Positions 33,218 to 40,458 of a DNA stretch of 40,458 nt are shown here, one piece after another; position 1 is the stretch's first letter; every line of letters begins with the position of its first letter. This stretch comes from JAIYDJ01 sp031400505 (GTDB taxonomy: Bacteria; Pseudomonadota; Alphaproteobacteria; Rhodobacterales; Rhodobacteraceae): NCBI GenBank assembly GCA_031400505.1, contig JANNPZ010000041.1, positions 1 through 40,458 of the forward strand, written 5' to 3'. Under the pieces are notes generated by a model. That model did not search any database. It had not been told where the DNA came from and worked only from the letters and a program-made list of their open reading frames with translations. The translations under genes and the position numbers were made by a program.

Positions 33218-33910
33218 ATGTATCGCAAAGGTGAAGTGTCCTATCAGCCGCTGCCGCTGCCTGACCGGGTGGAGTTGCCCGGGGGTCAGGCGCTGACGGC
33301 GGCGCTGGCGTTTCGGGATTACATGAAAAAGCGCCATTCGGTACGCCAATACGCGACCCGGGCCGTGCCACAGGCGGTGATTGCCGCTTGCATCGAGGCC
33401 GCTGGAACCGCGCCCTCCGGGGCCAATCACCAGCCCTGGCACTTCGCCGCAATAGCCGACCCGGCGATGAAGGCCCGCATCCGCGCCGCAGCGGAAGACG
33501 AAGAGCGGGCGTTTTACGCGGGCGGTGCGGGGGACGAATGGCTCGCGGCGTTGGAGCCGATCGGGACCGGCGTCGACAAGCCGCACCTGACAGATGCGCC
33601 CTGGCTGATCGTGGTGTTCGCCCAACGCTATGGGATGACCGAGGACGGCGCGCGCTACAAGAACTACTATGTGCCGGAAAGTGTGGGGATTGCGACGGGG
33701 CTGCTGATCACCGCACTGCACCATGCGGGGTTGGTTTGTCTGGAACACACCCCGAACCCGATGAAGTTTCTGGGGGCGATGTGCGGGCGGCCGGACCATG
33801 AAAAGCCGGTGATGATCCTGCCCGTTGGCTATCCGGCGGCAGAGGCGACTGTGCCCGCCGCCGCCAAACGCAAGAAGCCGTTGTCGCAGATCATGACGGT
33901 GTTTCCTTGA
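33218..33910 (+). CDS. nitroreductase-family flavoprotein, iodotyrosine-deiodinase-like
   Basis: 230 aa from ATG at 33218 behind GGGGGAG. FMN-binding motifs are KKRHSVRQY (about 37-45), TAPSGANHQPWHF and the late AGLVCLEHTPNPMKFLG and LPVGYPAAEATVP. The overall order matches the iodotyrosine deiodinase (IYD) branch of the nitroreductase superfamily. The IYD active-site lid uses Glu, Tyr and Lys spaced E-x3-Y-x20-K; here Glu96, Tyr100 and Lys121 have exactly that spacing. IYDs reductively dehalogenate halotyrosines; bacterial members are known. Substrate is inferred, not shown. No signal peptide, so cytosolic. It lies 70 bp after mbfA and right against a decayed mbfA tail. Confidence 0.88.
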   Translation: MYRKGEVSYQPLPLPDRVELPGGQALTAALAFRDYMKKRHSVRQYATRAVPQAVIAACIEAAGTAPSGANHQPWHFAAIADPAMKARIRAAAEDEERAFYAGGAGDEWLAALEPIGTGVDKPHLTDAPWLIVVFAQRYGMTEDGARYKNYYVPESVGIATGLLITALHHAGLVCLEHTPNPMKFLGAMCGRPDHEKPVMILPVGYPAAEATVPAAAKRKKPLSQIMTVFP

Positions 33911-34156
33911 GGGTGCCCGAGCGTGGAGAGGCAGTCCCTGCAAGCGGCGGTTGGCTTCGGACGTGCTGATCACGCGGGGCGGAATGGCGCGCGCTGTCCT
34001 GTCTGATCGGGGGGCTCTGGACGGCCACCGGACCTGCGATCGCGGTGGGGATTGCCGGGTTCTGGGCCATCGCCCGGACCCACAGCCGCACGTGGAAGCG
34101 CCGTTCAGGCGCGCGGCGAATTGTTTGCAGCGGGTTTGTTGATCGGGTGTGGATGA
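33909..34156 (+). pseudogene. decayed duplicate of the mbfA 3' end
   Basis: Read in shifting frames, this stretch gives RGSPCKRRLASDVLITRGGM, then LIGGLWTATGPAIAVGIAGF-WAIA, then VEAPFRRAA and finally LFAAGLLIGCG-stop. MbfA has RGAPWKRGMASGVMTTLGGM, LIGDFWTATGIAMAVVFVEL-WAIA, METPFWRAA and VFAAGVLIGGG-stop in the same order. DNA identity is also plain (for example CTGATCGGGG and TCTGGACGGC in both). At least three frameshifts and a deletion of about two dozen bases break the copy. Homology begins right at the stop codon of the deiodinase-like gene and ends at a matching stop codon. It corresponds to 32872-33147 of the intact gene. Confidence 0.85.
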
Positions 34157-34205
34157 CGGCAGCCCTTGCGGCCTGCCGTCAAATTCAGGTCAGCCCTTGC
34201 CGAAT

Positions 34206-34853
34206 TCAGGCTGCCTTCTGACGACGCTTCAATGTGGCAATGCCCCCAAGCGCAATCATCAGCAGTCCACCTGCGGCCGGAAGCGGCACAGGAACAGGCG
34301 TGTAGGTCACGACAACTCCGGCGAGTTTCCAGTCGTCGTTCCGGCCCGTCGCACCGATTGCAAACATTGCGCCTTCGAAGGCTTCGGCGAATTCAAAGGT
34401 GTGAACGGTCGAGTTCGGTCCACAAAGCAACAGGCAGGCGTCGCCGATCCCTTCAAAACCCCATTCGGTGCCATCCCAAGTATAAAGCGCGAACTGGTCA
34501 TTGGCCGAATAATATGTAAACGACACTTCTTCAAAGATGATCGACGTGTCGAAACTCAAAATGACGAACTCGTTCGATCCTTTGCCATCGATCAGGTGAC
34601 TGTCAAAGCGACCATTCCCCATCCCGATGCCGGTTTCAAACATATCGACGGTTGCGCCTTCGCAACTGGCAGAGTTCGGACCGGAAAAGGTCGCACAGTT
34701 CAGGCCCGTAACGGTCAGCGATACATCACCGGCCGCGTAGAAAAGTGCTGCTTCGTTTGTGTTGGTCGGGCCGCCGAAAGCAAATTCGACTGTTGCAGCC
34801 CCTGCTGATCCGGCGCAAAGCGCAATCGACAGAGCAGAGAGAATCGTTTTCAT
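34206..34853 (-). CDS. VPLPA-CTERM sorting-domain secreted protein
   Basis: 215 aa from ATG at 34853, with GAGG 8 nt upstream. A Sec signal peptide (MKTILSALSIALCAGSAGA) is followed by a beta-rich extracellular part with two cysteine pairs (LNCATFSGPNSASC and GDACLLLC) likely to form disulfides. The end is VPLPAAGGLLMIALGG at about 189-204 plus a basic tail KRRQKAA: the VPLPA-CTERM signal, recognised by a dedicated exosortase in this lineage. Such proteins go to the cell surface or matrix and often accompany EPS loci. The central domain has no recognised fold. No exosortase gene is in the window. Confidence 0.88.
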   Translation of the reverse strand: MKTILSALSIALCAGSAGAATVEFAFGGPTNTNEAALFYAAGDVSLTVTGLNCATFSGPNSASCEGATVDMFETGIGMGNGRFDSHLIDGKGSNEFVILSFDTSIIFEEVSFTYYSANDQFALYTWDGTEWGFEGIGDACLLLCGPNSTVHTFEFAEAFEGAMFAIGATGRNDDWKLAGVVVTYTPVPVPLPAAGGLLMIALGGIATLKRRQKAA

Positions 34854-35229
34854 AATCTGAACCTCGGTTAAACGAAAAACGCAAAACGCCAGACCCGGTG
34901 CAACCAAATGTGATCGAGACCAGTTAGGGTGTTCATGGTAGTGTTGACGGGAGTCTTAATAGCATTCTTTGCCAAATTTTACAATGACAGGGCCATGACA
35001 CAATTTGGCCATTCTTGGTCCAACTGTTTACGCGACGTGCTTTTTGACGCAGCCAGACCCACATCAGGGTGACCCGGCAACCGCGCAGTGCGCAAGAAAC
35101 GAGGGTCAGTGCGATGCTTTGTCGGGGTTGCGCGAATCAATGCCCTGCCTGACCGCGATGCGCAGGCAACGGTCGTTGCCGCATCGCTGGCGTGATCTTT
35201 CGGAGTCTTGGCAAGGGCCGCGAGCGGAC
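34854..35229. other. intergenic region between the VPLPA-CTERM gene and hlyD-type gene
   Basis: About 376 bp with no supported gene. A possible minus-strand promoter is TTGTAA, 17 bp, TATTAA at about 34955-34983, ahead of the VPLPA-CTERM gene. The part next to the secretion gene stop (35000-35229) has no clear hairpin. The plus-strand frames here have no recognisable motif. Confidence 0.45.
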
Positions 35230-36603
35230 TTAGCTTTCGCGGAACGCGCGCGCGAAATAATCGGTAAAGGGTTTGACAAGATAGGCCATCGGTGTTCGGG
35301 CCTCTGTCTGAATAAAGGCCTCGACGGGCATTCCGGGCACAAGGACAAGCTCGCCGAGCTTGTCCATCTCGCCCGCGTCAAGAATGATCTCGGCCCGGTA
35401 GAAGGTGCTTTGGGTCCTTTCATCGGTTAGGGCGTCGGCCGAAACGAGCATGACCTTGCCCATCAGTTCGGGTGTCGAGCGCGCCGAAAAGGCCGAAAAC
35501 ACCAACCGTACGGGCTGACCGACGTGCACCTCGTCTATATGGATCGGCTGTACCTGTGCCGCAATGATCAGCGGGCGGTCTTGCGGGATCAGGTACAGGA
35601 CGGCATCTGCGGGGCGGATCACCGCGCGCGGGGTCGTGACAGCAAGGCCAAGCACGACGCCTGACACGGGCGCGCGAATCTCCAGCCGGGCGATGCGTTC
35701 CAGCAGGGCGCGGCGGCGTTCGGCGAGTTCCAGCGTCTGCGGGCCGAGGTCGCGCAACTGGGTGCTGGCCTCTTCGCGGCGGGCGGCGGCAAGGCGCAGG
35801 ATTTCAAGCTCTACCTCGGTGCCGCGACCTTCGGCCTGCGCACGGGTGGCGGTCAACTCGGCGATGCTGCCGGTCAGCGAGGCCGCTTCGCGTTGCAATT
35901 CCATCACCCGACTGGATTGGGTCAGGCCACGGTCAAGCAAGGATTGCTGGCCGGTGGTTTCGGTGGTGATCAGGGTCAGTTGTTCGGCAAGGGCAGCCTT
36001 TTGCGCATCGATACCGGCAACCTGAGCGGCGGTCTGTTCAAGCCGGCGTTGCAGTTGTTCAGTTTGCTTGGCAACGGTTTCGCGACGGGCGAGGAACAGA
36101 CGGCGTTGGCCGTCGATCTGATCGGCGACGTCTGCACGGGATGCTGCAAGGCTCAGAAGTTCAGCGGGGAATGTCAGGGTATCGTCGCCGTCACGTTCGG
36201 CCCCCAGACGCGCGCTGCGGGAAAGCAGTTCGTATAGCTGACCTTCCACAATGGTCAGCTCCGACGAAAGAAGGCCGCCGTCCAGCAGAATCAGCCGATC
36301 GCCTGCCCGTACGGTCTGGCCTTCCTGCACCGCGATTTCCGCCACGACGCCGCCATCGGGGTGCTGGACGATCTGCCGGTTCTGTTCAACCTCGATCTGT
36401 CCGGGGCTGACAATGGCCCCGGCGATCGAGGTCAGAAAACCCCAGCCACCAAATCCTGCAACCAGCATGAGGATGGTCGCAAATCCAAGCCACAATGGCT
36501 GGGCGGCGGACCAGTTTTGCGCCGTGCCTGGCGTGGCGGCTGTTGCCGCGTATCCCGGCACGCGGTCCGGTGTCGTGGCCGGAATGACGGGCCCCGACGT
36601 CAT
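35230..36603 (-). CDS. type I secretion membrane fusion protein (HlyD/PrtE family)
   Basis: 457 aa. It is the periplasmic adaptor that links an inner-membrane ABC exporter to an outer-membrane TolC channel. One membrane helix at about 37-60 (LGFATILMLVAGFGGWGFL) follows a short cytosolic tail. QIVQHPDGGVVAEIAVQEGQ and VRAGDRLILLDG form the first lipoyl half. A long coiled coil runs from about 150 to 300. APVSGVVLGLAVTTPRAVIR and VGQPVRLVFSAFSARSTPEL, ending LVPGMPVEAFIQTEARTPM, form the beta-barrel part typical of PrtE. The start overlaps the ABC gene stop by 4 bp. No TolC gene is in view. Confidence 0.93.
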   Translation of the reverse strand: MTSGPVIPATTPDRVPGYAATAATPGTAQNWSAAQPLWLGFATILMLVAGFGGWGFLTSIAGAIVSPGQIEVEQNRQIVQHPDGGVVAEIAVQEGQTVRAGDRLILLDGGLLSSELTIVEGQLYELLSRSARLGAERDGDDTLTFPAELLSLAASRADVADQIDGQRRLFLARRETVAKQTEQLQRRLEQTAAQVAGIDAQKAALAEQLTLITTETTGQQSLLDRGLTQSSRVMELQREAASLTGSIAELTATRAQAEGRGTEVELEILRLAAARREEASTQLRDLGPQTLELAERRRALLERIARLEIRAPVSGVVLGLAVTTPRAVIRPADAVLYLIPQDRPLIIAAQVQPIHIDEVHVGQPVRLVFSAFSARSTPELMGKVMLVSADALTDERTQSTFYRAEIILDAGEMDKLGELVLVPGMPVEAFIQTEARTPMAYLVKPFTDYFARAFRES

Positions 36604-38336
36604 GAGACACCTCCGGGCCCGGTTGAACGCACGATCTCGGTGTGGTTCTTGACCATGTCGCGCAAGACCTGATCGCGCGGCCCAAAGGCACGGCGTGTTC
36701 CATCTTCAAGCACCAGCAGGGTGTCGCATTCCTGAATGGCGGCGGGTCGGTGCGCCATGATCATCACCGAACCGCCAGCCGCCTTGTGGGCGCGGATCGC
36801 AAGGTTCAAAGCCACAGAGCCGTCATTGTCGAGGTTGGAGTTCGGTTCGTCCAGCACCAGCAGAACCGGGTTGTCGAACAGGGCACGCGCCAGTCCGATC
36901 CGCTGAACCTGCCCGCCCGACAACCGGCCGCCCAGGGCTGCAACGCGCGTATCATAGCCGTCAGGCAGTTTGACGATCATGTCATGGGCAGCCGCCTTTC
37001 TGGCAGCGGCAACGATCTTGGCCGCATCGGGACTGCTTTGCAGGCGGGCGATGTTTTCGGCAATGGTGCCGTCGAACAGGGTGATCCGCTGCGGCAGATA
37101 GCCGATGTAGCTGCCCAGCACGTCGGGGTCGTACTGGTCGAGTGCCGCGCCATCAAGCCGAACCTTGCCACCCGCCGGACGCCAGACGCCGATGATGGTG
37201 CGGGCCAACGTCGACTTTCCGGCACCCGATGCGCCGATGATTCCCAGCGCCTGCCCCGGTTCAAGTCGGAAACTGACCATCCGCAACACGGCTTGGGTAT
37301 CGCCCGGAGGCACGACTGTCAGGTTCTGGACATCAAGGATCGCGCGGGGGCGGGGCAACGCGGTGCGGGCGGGTTCCATCGGCTGCCGGGTCAGCAATTC
37401 TGCCAGCCGGCGGCGACCTTCTTGCGCACGGGTCACCACTGCCCACTGGCCCACGGCCTGTTCGATCGGGGCCAGCGCGCGGCCCATCAGAATCGATCCT
37501 GCAATCATCGCCCCGGCCGTCAGCGCGCCTTGCAACACGAGCCATGCACCCACACCCAGCATCGCCGACTGCAGAAACAGCCGAAAGGTTCTTGATACCG
37601 CACCAAAGCCGCCAGCCAGATCGGCCGCCGCAATGCTTTGCCCCAGCGCGACCGAGCGCGCCGTCTGCCAGCGGTCGAACGCAGCCTCGATCATTCCCAG
37701 GGCCTGCACCGGCTCGCTTTCCTGCTTGATCGCGTCCGACATCATTTCAGCCCGCATTGTGGCCGTGCTTGCGCGCTGCAACGGATGCGTGGTCATCCGC
37801 TGGTTCAACACCGCAATCAGAACCAAAACGACACCTCCCGCCACGGCCAGCCACCCCAGCAGCGGGTGAAAGATGAAGATCGCTGCAATGAACAAAGGCG
37901 TCCACGGAATATCAAAAATTGCGAGCAGCACCGGCGATGTCCACAGCCGCTGCACCGCTTCAAGGTCGCGTTGGGCGGCCAATGCCACAGGATCGCCCGG
38001 TTGCAGCGTCAGACGGCGCAGCGCTGCGGCAAAGACCCGACGGTCCAGCCGGTCTTGCATCCGCGCCCCGATCCGCGCCATGACGCGGCCGCGCGCATGG
38101 TCCAAAATACCCATCGCCAGAAAGAGAAACGCCACCAGGACAGACAGCGCCACCAGCGTCGCCTCTGACCGGCTGCCAAGCACGCGGTCATAGACCTGCA
38201 GCATGTAAAGCGGTCCGGTCAGCATCAGCAGGTTCACAAAAACTGAAAACACGATGACCGCGATCAGCAACCCATGCTGATCCGCCCGGGTCGCGGCAAG
38301 CTCTTCTTGCCCCGGTTTCATCACAGTGCGTGTCAT
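36600..38336 (-). CDS. type I secretion ABC transporter ATPase/permease (PrtD family)
   Basis: 578 aa from ATG at 38336; the in-frame extension to 38384 is rejected. It powers export of RTX-type substrates without a signal peptide. The N-terminal part has about six membrane helices (LLIAVIVFSVFVNLLMLTGP, LYMLQVYDRVLGSRSEATL). The ATPase has Walker A GASGAGKST at 368-376, the Q-loop YLPQR, signature LSGGQVQRIGLARAL at about 472, and Walker B LLVLDEPNSNLD with Glu497. The phrase DEPNSNLD and length fit PrtD/AprD. It shares an ATGA overlap with the adaptor gene. Cargo is not encoded next door; the CAP-RTX protein at 1-1074 is a candidate only. Confidence 0.94.
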   Translation of the reverse strand: MTRTVMKPGQEELAATRADQHGLLIAVIVFSVFVNLLMLTGPLYMLQVYDRVLGSRSEATLVALSVLVAFLFLAMGILDHARGRVMARIGARMQDRLDRRVFAAALRRLTLQPGDPVALAAQRDLEAVQRLWTSPVLLAIFDIPWTPLFIAAIFIFHPLLGWLAVAGGVVLVLIAVLNQRMTTHPLQRASTATMRAEMMSDAIKQESEPVQALGMIEAAFDRWQTARSVALGQSIAAADLAGGFGAVSRTFRLFLQSAMLGVGAWLVLQGALTAGAMIAGSILMGRALAPIEQAVGQWAVVTRAQEGRRRLAELLTRQPMEPARTALPRPRAILDVQNLTVVPPGDTQAVLRMVSFRLEPGQALGIIGASGAGKSTLARTIIGVWRPAGGKVRLDGAALDQYDPDVLGSYIGYLPQRITLFDGTIAENIARLQSSPDAAKIVAAARKAAAHDMIVKLPDGYDTRVAALGGRLSGGQVQRIGLARALFDNPVLLVLDEPNSNLDNDGSVALNLAIRAHKAAGGSVMIMAHRPAAIQECDTLLVLEDGTRRAFGPRDQVLRDMVKNHTEIVRSTGPGGVS

Positions 38337-38477
38337 CGTCTCTGCCTGCTCCAGATGCCGCCTCGGCGCGATTGTTCCGACCATCCTGGTGGTCCCGGCT
38401 TCGTCGTTGTGCCTTTCGTGCAGCGAGCATATGTCTTAAAGCACTCTTGGCAAAGATCAGCTTTCAACAGGGGCCTC

Positions 38478-39233
38478 ATGCAGCAACTTGTGTGGTTTCG
38501 AAATCGCCATGGCCATAGGACCCTGCCGATGTTGGCATGTCTTGCAGGCTTGTCTGCCTGCGCGCCTGCGCCCGCGACCCAAAGCATCAGCGACCCGAGA
38601 GAGACCGCGAATCGCGAGGTCCATGAGTTCAACAAGGCAATTGACACAGCGTTGCTAAAGCCGCTGTCCAAAACCATGTCGCGCAATGGAAAACATGGTG
38701 TGATCTCGCGCGGGGTTGCCAATTTCGCCGACAACCTCGACGAACCACGCCGCGTGGTGAACAGCCTGCTGCAATTCGACATAGCCGACGCCGCCCAGAG
38801 TTCGTTGCGGTTTGTGGTCAACTCCACATTTGGCGTCGCAGGTATCCTCGACCCTTCGACAGCTCTGGGCGTGCAGGTCAAGGACACTGACTTCGGCGAA
38901 ACGCTGCATGTCTGGGGTGTCGGAGAAGGGGCCTATGTCGAATTGCCCCTGCTCGGACCCTCGACATCACGCGACACGGTCGGCAGGGCTGTCGACTATG
39001 TCATCAACCCGACCCGCATCCTGCTGAATCCGCCCCAAAGCACCATCGCCACAGTGGCGGGGGTTACTTCAAGAGTCGGTGAACGGGGGCGGTATTCCGA
39101 CACAATCGATTCTATCCTTTATGACAGCGCGGACAGCTACGCGCAGGCGCGGCTGCTCTATCTGCAAAACCGCCGGTTCGAGTTGGGCCAGACTGCAGGC
39201 GATGAAAACTTCGAGGATCCCTATGCCGAATGA
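38478..39233 (+). CDS. mlaA: MlaA-family outer-membrane lipoprotein (VacJ)
   Basis: 251 aa from ATG at 38478 with AGGGG upstream; upstream in-frame codons are rejected. The signal ends in lipobox LSAC with Cys28. DPRETANREVHEFNKAIDTA is the MlaA start motif; GVANFADNLDEPRRVVNSLL and FVVNSTFGVAGILDPSTALG, then LHVWGVGEGAYVELPLLGPS, complete the family pattern. MlaA removes misplaced phospholipids from the outer leaflet and passes them to MlaC. Length is normal. The end overlaps the mlaC start by 11 bp. Confidence 0.95.
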   Translation: MQQLVWFRNRHGHRTLPMLACLAGLSACAPAPATQSISDPRETANREVHEFNKAIDTALLKPLSKTMSRNGKHGVISRGVANFADNLDEPRRVVNSLLQFDIADAAQSSLRFVVNSTFGVAGILDPSTALGVQVKDTDFGETLHVWGVGEGAYVELPLLGPSTSRDTVGRAVDYVINPTRILLNPPQSTIATVAGVTSRVGERGRYSDTIDSILYDSADSYAQARLLYLQNRRFELGQTAGDENFEDPYAE

Positions 39234-39834
39234 CCCGCTTTTCCTGACAAGACGTGCCTTTGGTGCCGGGCTCGCCGCCGGTACAGGTTTTCTTGCTTTG
39301 GCGCAGCCGGTGCGCGCGCTGACGGTCGATCAGGCGCGTGACCTGGTGGACAAGGCGATTTCCGAGGTGAATGCCACAATCAGCTCGGGCAAGTCCGAGG
39401 CTGGAATGTTTGCCGATTTCGAACGGATCTTCGCGCGATACTCGGATGTGCCGGCGATTGCGAGGTCGGCCTTGGGCGTGGCGGCGCGGTCCGCGTCAAA
39501 GGCGCAGCTTTCGGGTTTTACCAAGGCCTATCAGGGTTATATCAGTCGCAAATACGGTCGGCGGTTCCGCGAATTCATCGGCGGCAAGATCGAAGTGACG
39601 GATGCCCGGCCGATCAAAAGCTACTTTGAAGTAAGTTCCATCGCCTACCTGCAAGGCGAAGCCCCGTTCGATCTGCGTTGGCATGTGTCGGACAAATCCG
39701 GAAAACAGCTCTTCTTCAACATCATCATCGAAGGCGTCAATATGCTGGCCTCCGAACGTGCCGAAATTGGCGCCCTGTTGGACAAACGCAAAGGCAATCT
39801 GGATCAATTGATTGCGGACCTGAAGTCGCTTTAG
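39223..39834 (+). CDS. mlaC: MlaC-family phospholipid-binding protein
   Basis: 203 aa from ATG at 39223 behind GAGGA. It ferries phospholipid across the periplasm between MlaA and the inner-membrane MlaFEDB complex. The leader has LTRRAFGAGLAAGTGFLALA, a twin-arginine with hydrophobic core, cut near VRA-LT, which suggests Tat export; Sec export is the norm for MlaC. The body (FERIFARYSDVPAIARSALG, FTKAYQGYISRKYGRRFREF, NIIIEGVNMLASERAEIGAL) matches the Tol/Ttg2D/MlaC family. It overlaps mlaA, so both are one transcript; mlaFEDB is not in the window. Confidence 0.92.
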   Translation: MPNDPLFLTRRAFGAGLAAGTGFLALAQPVRALTVDQARDLVDKAISEVNATISSGKSEAGMFADFERIFARYSDVPAIARSALGVAARSASKAQLSGFTKAYQGYISRKYGRRFREFIGGKIEVTDARPIKSYFEVSSIAYLQGEAPFDLRWHVSDKSGKQLFFNIIIEGVNMLASERAEIGALLDKRKGNLDQLIADLKSL

Positions 39835-39863
39835 CGGCGCAGCCTTTAACGTGAACCGCGCAG

Positions 39864-39882
39864 CCCCGGACCTGATCCGGGG
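39864..39882. terminator. palindromic element between convergent mlaC and PBP1A genes
   Basis: CCCCGGA-CCTGA-TCCGGGG forms a 7 bp GC stem with a 5 nt loop, 29 bp past the mlaC stop and 19 bp past the PBP stop on the other strand. No T-run. The sequence type (CCCGGA...TCCGGG around a TGA/TCA centre) is a common alphaproteobacterial intergenic repeat and could act as a bidirectional terminator. Confidence 0.5.
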
Positions 39883-39900
39883 GGTCGTCATGTTAGGCCG

Positions 39901-40458
39901 TCAGTTATCCCCAATCCCCAGCAGATTGCGCAATACCCGCTCCACCGGATCAATATCATCCTGCGGTGCGGGCACCCGTTCAATCAGCACATCACCTGGC
40001 GAAATCTGGTCCTGAAACTCTGGCTGGAACTCCGCCCCCGGCGGCAATTTGGGTTCCGGCACATCCATCGGCAGCGGCGTGGCAGGCAGCCCTTCATGCA
40101 CCCGCAACATCACCTCTTGCCAAATCTCGGCTGGTAACCCGCCACCCGTCACGCCCGTCAGCGGTGTGTTGTCATCATAGCCCATCCAGACGCCCGCCAC
40201 ATAATCGGCGGTAAATCCGATGAACCATGCATCCCGCCCTGCCGTGGTGGTGCCGGTTTTGCCAGCGGCCTCACGGTCGGGCAGGCGGGCCCGGGTGCCG
40301 GTGCCGCTATCAACCACCTGCGCCATCATATAGGTCAGATAGCGCGCCGATTGTTCTGCGATCACCCGCTCACCAATACCGCCACTGGCCCCCATCAGCG
40401 ATTCGTCGTCGCCCTTTACCCGCAAGTCCAGCACCCCATAAGGCGTCACCGAAGACCC
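39901..40458 (-). CDS. mrcA: penicillin-binding protein 1A, C-terminal part (5' end outside window)
   Basis: 186 codons, open at the right edge, so only the transpeptidase end and tail are seen. Class A PBPs polymerise glycan and cross-link peptides in the periplasm. GSSVTPYGVL, then REAAGKTGTTTAGRDAWFIG contains the KTGT third motif of the penicillin-binding fold. FTADYVAGVWMGYDDNTPLT, GGGLPAEIWQEVM and a proline-rich, acidic tail (EFQPEFQDQISPGDVL) are typical of alphaproteobacterial PBP1A. The catalytic SxxK and the glycosyltransferase domain lie beyond the window. Confidence 0.93.
   Translation of the reverse strand, partial: GSSVTPYGVLDLRVKGDDESLMGASGGIGERVIAEQSARYLTYMMAQVVDSGTGTRARLPDREAAGKTGTTTAGRDAWFIGFTADYVAGVWMGYDDNTPLTGVTGGGLPAEIWQEVMLRVHEGLPATPLPMDVPEPKLPPGAEFQPEFQDQISPGDVLIERVPAPQDDIDPVERVLRNLLGIGDN

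Noticed and set aside
34149..34808. 219-codon plus-strand open frame
   Set aside because: Antisense to the VPLPA-CTERM gene, which has a signal peptide and a sorting signal.
35005..35430. 141-codon plus-strand open frame in the gap before the hlyD-type gene
   Set aside because: Runs into the antisense of the adaptor gene and has no ribosome site or motif.
1..38336. CAP-RTX protein and the PrtD/HlyD pair as one operon
   Set aside because: They are 34 kb apart; any link is functional inference only.
1..40458. CRISPR array, tRNA/rRNA genes, IS elements, prophage
   Set aside because: No regularly spaced repeats, no tRNA-like arm set, no transposase or integrase motifs seen.

Overview
This window looks like chromosomal DNA of a Rhodobacterales alphaproteobacterium of Rhodobacter/Roseobacter type. 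The grounds are high GC codon use, a VPLPA-CTERM protein, a DUF6478-type protein, the accD-folC pair, a ferritin-VIT1 (MbfA-like) iron exporter, and several small proteins that look lineage-specific. Genes lie on both strands and are tightly packed, with many 1-11 bp overlaps. I see no rRNA, tRNA, CRISPR array, insertion sequence or prophage.

Layout. (1) 1-9.1 kb, cell surface and polysaccharide: a CAP/SCP-domain RTX protein cut by the left edge, a kdsB-like CMP-Kdo synthetase, a phosphomannomutase, rfbD-rfbA for dTDP-rhamnose, and a yjbE/yjbH/yjbF (gfcA/gfcD/gfcB-like) exopolysaccharide set. In that set a strong terminator hairpin separates the small secreted YjbE-like gene from yjbH-yjbF. 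(2) 9.4-14.6 kb, metabolism and housekeeping: RidA-like protein, glycerophosphodiesterase, FemAB/GNAT-like protein, pterin-4a-carbinolamine dehydratase, peroxiredoxin, a ferredoxin-reductase-type flavoprotein and rsmD. (3) 14.7-22.5 kb: smc with a TTG start, a MOSC protein and a lytic transglycosylase, then lineage-specific unknowns and a small lipoprotein. (4) 22.7-31.2 kb: a stand-alone M23 peptidase, an MFS transporter, a molybdopterin/cytochrome b pair, accD-folC, a NYN-LOTUS protein and a GT39-like glycosyltransferase. (5) 31.2-34.9 kb, the most unusual part: a TetR regulator with a tiny exported protein behind a promoter bracketed by two related palindromes; an mbfA-like iron exporter with an Irr-box-like palindrome over its promoter; a nitroreductase-fold protein keeping the exact E/Y/K lid triad of iodotyrosine deiodinase; a frameshifted second copy of the mbfA 3' end directly behind that enzyme; and a VPLPA-CTERM surface protein. 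(6) 35.2-40.5 kb: a PrtD/HlyD-type type I secretion pair, mlaA-mlaC for outer-membrane lipid asymmetry, and the C-terminal part of a class A penicillin-binding protein.

How the parts may work together. Regions 1 and 6 mostly serve the envelope: sugar nucleotide supply, EPS export accessories, protein secretion, peptidoglycan remodelling and phospholipid trafficking. The RTX-CAP protein has no N-terminal signal and is the kind of cargo the type I exporter carries, but the two lie 34 kb apart and the link is only inferred. The 31.8-34.2 kb stretch looks like a regulated iron/redox island. The flanking copies of the mbfA tail suggest that the deiodinase-like gene came in with a recombination event at mbfA. 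All functional statements come from reading the sequence and from recalled family motifs; no database search was run.
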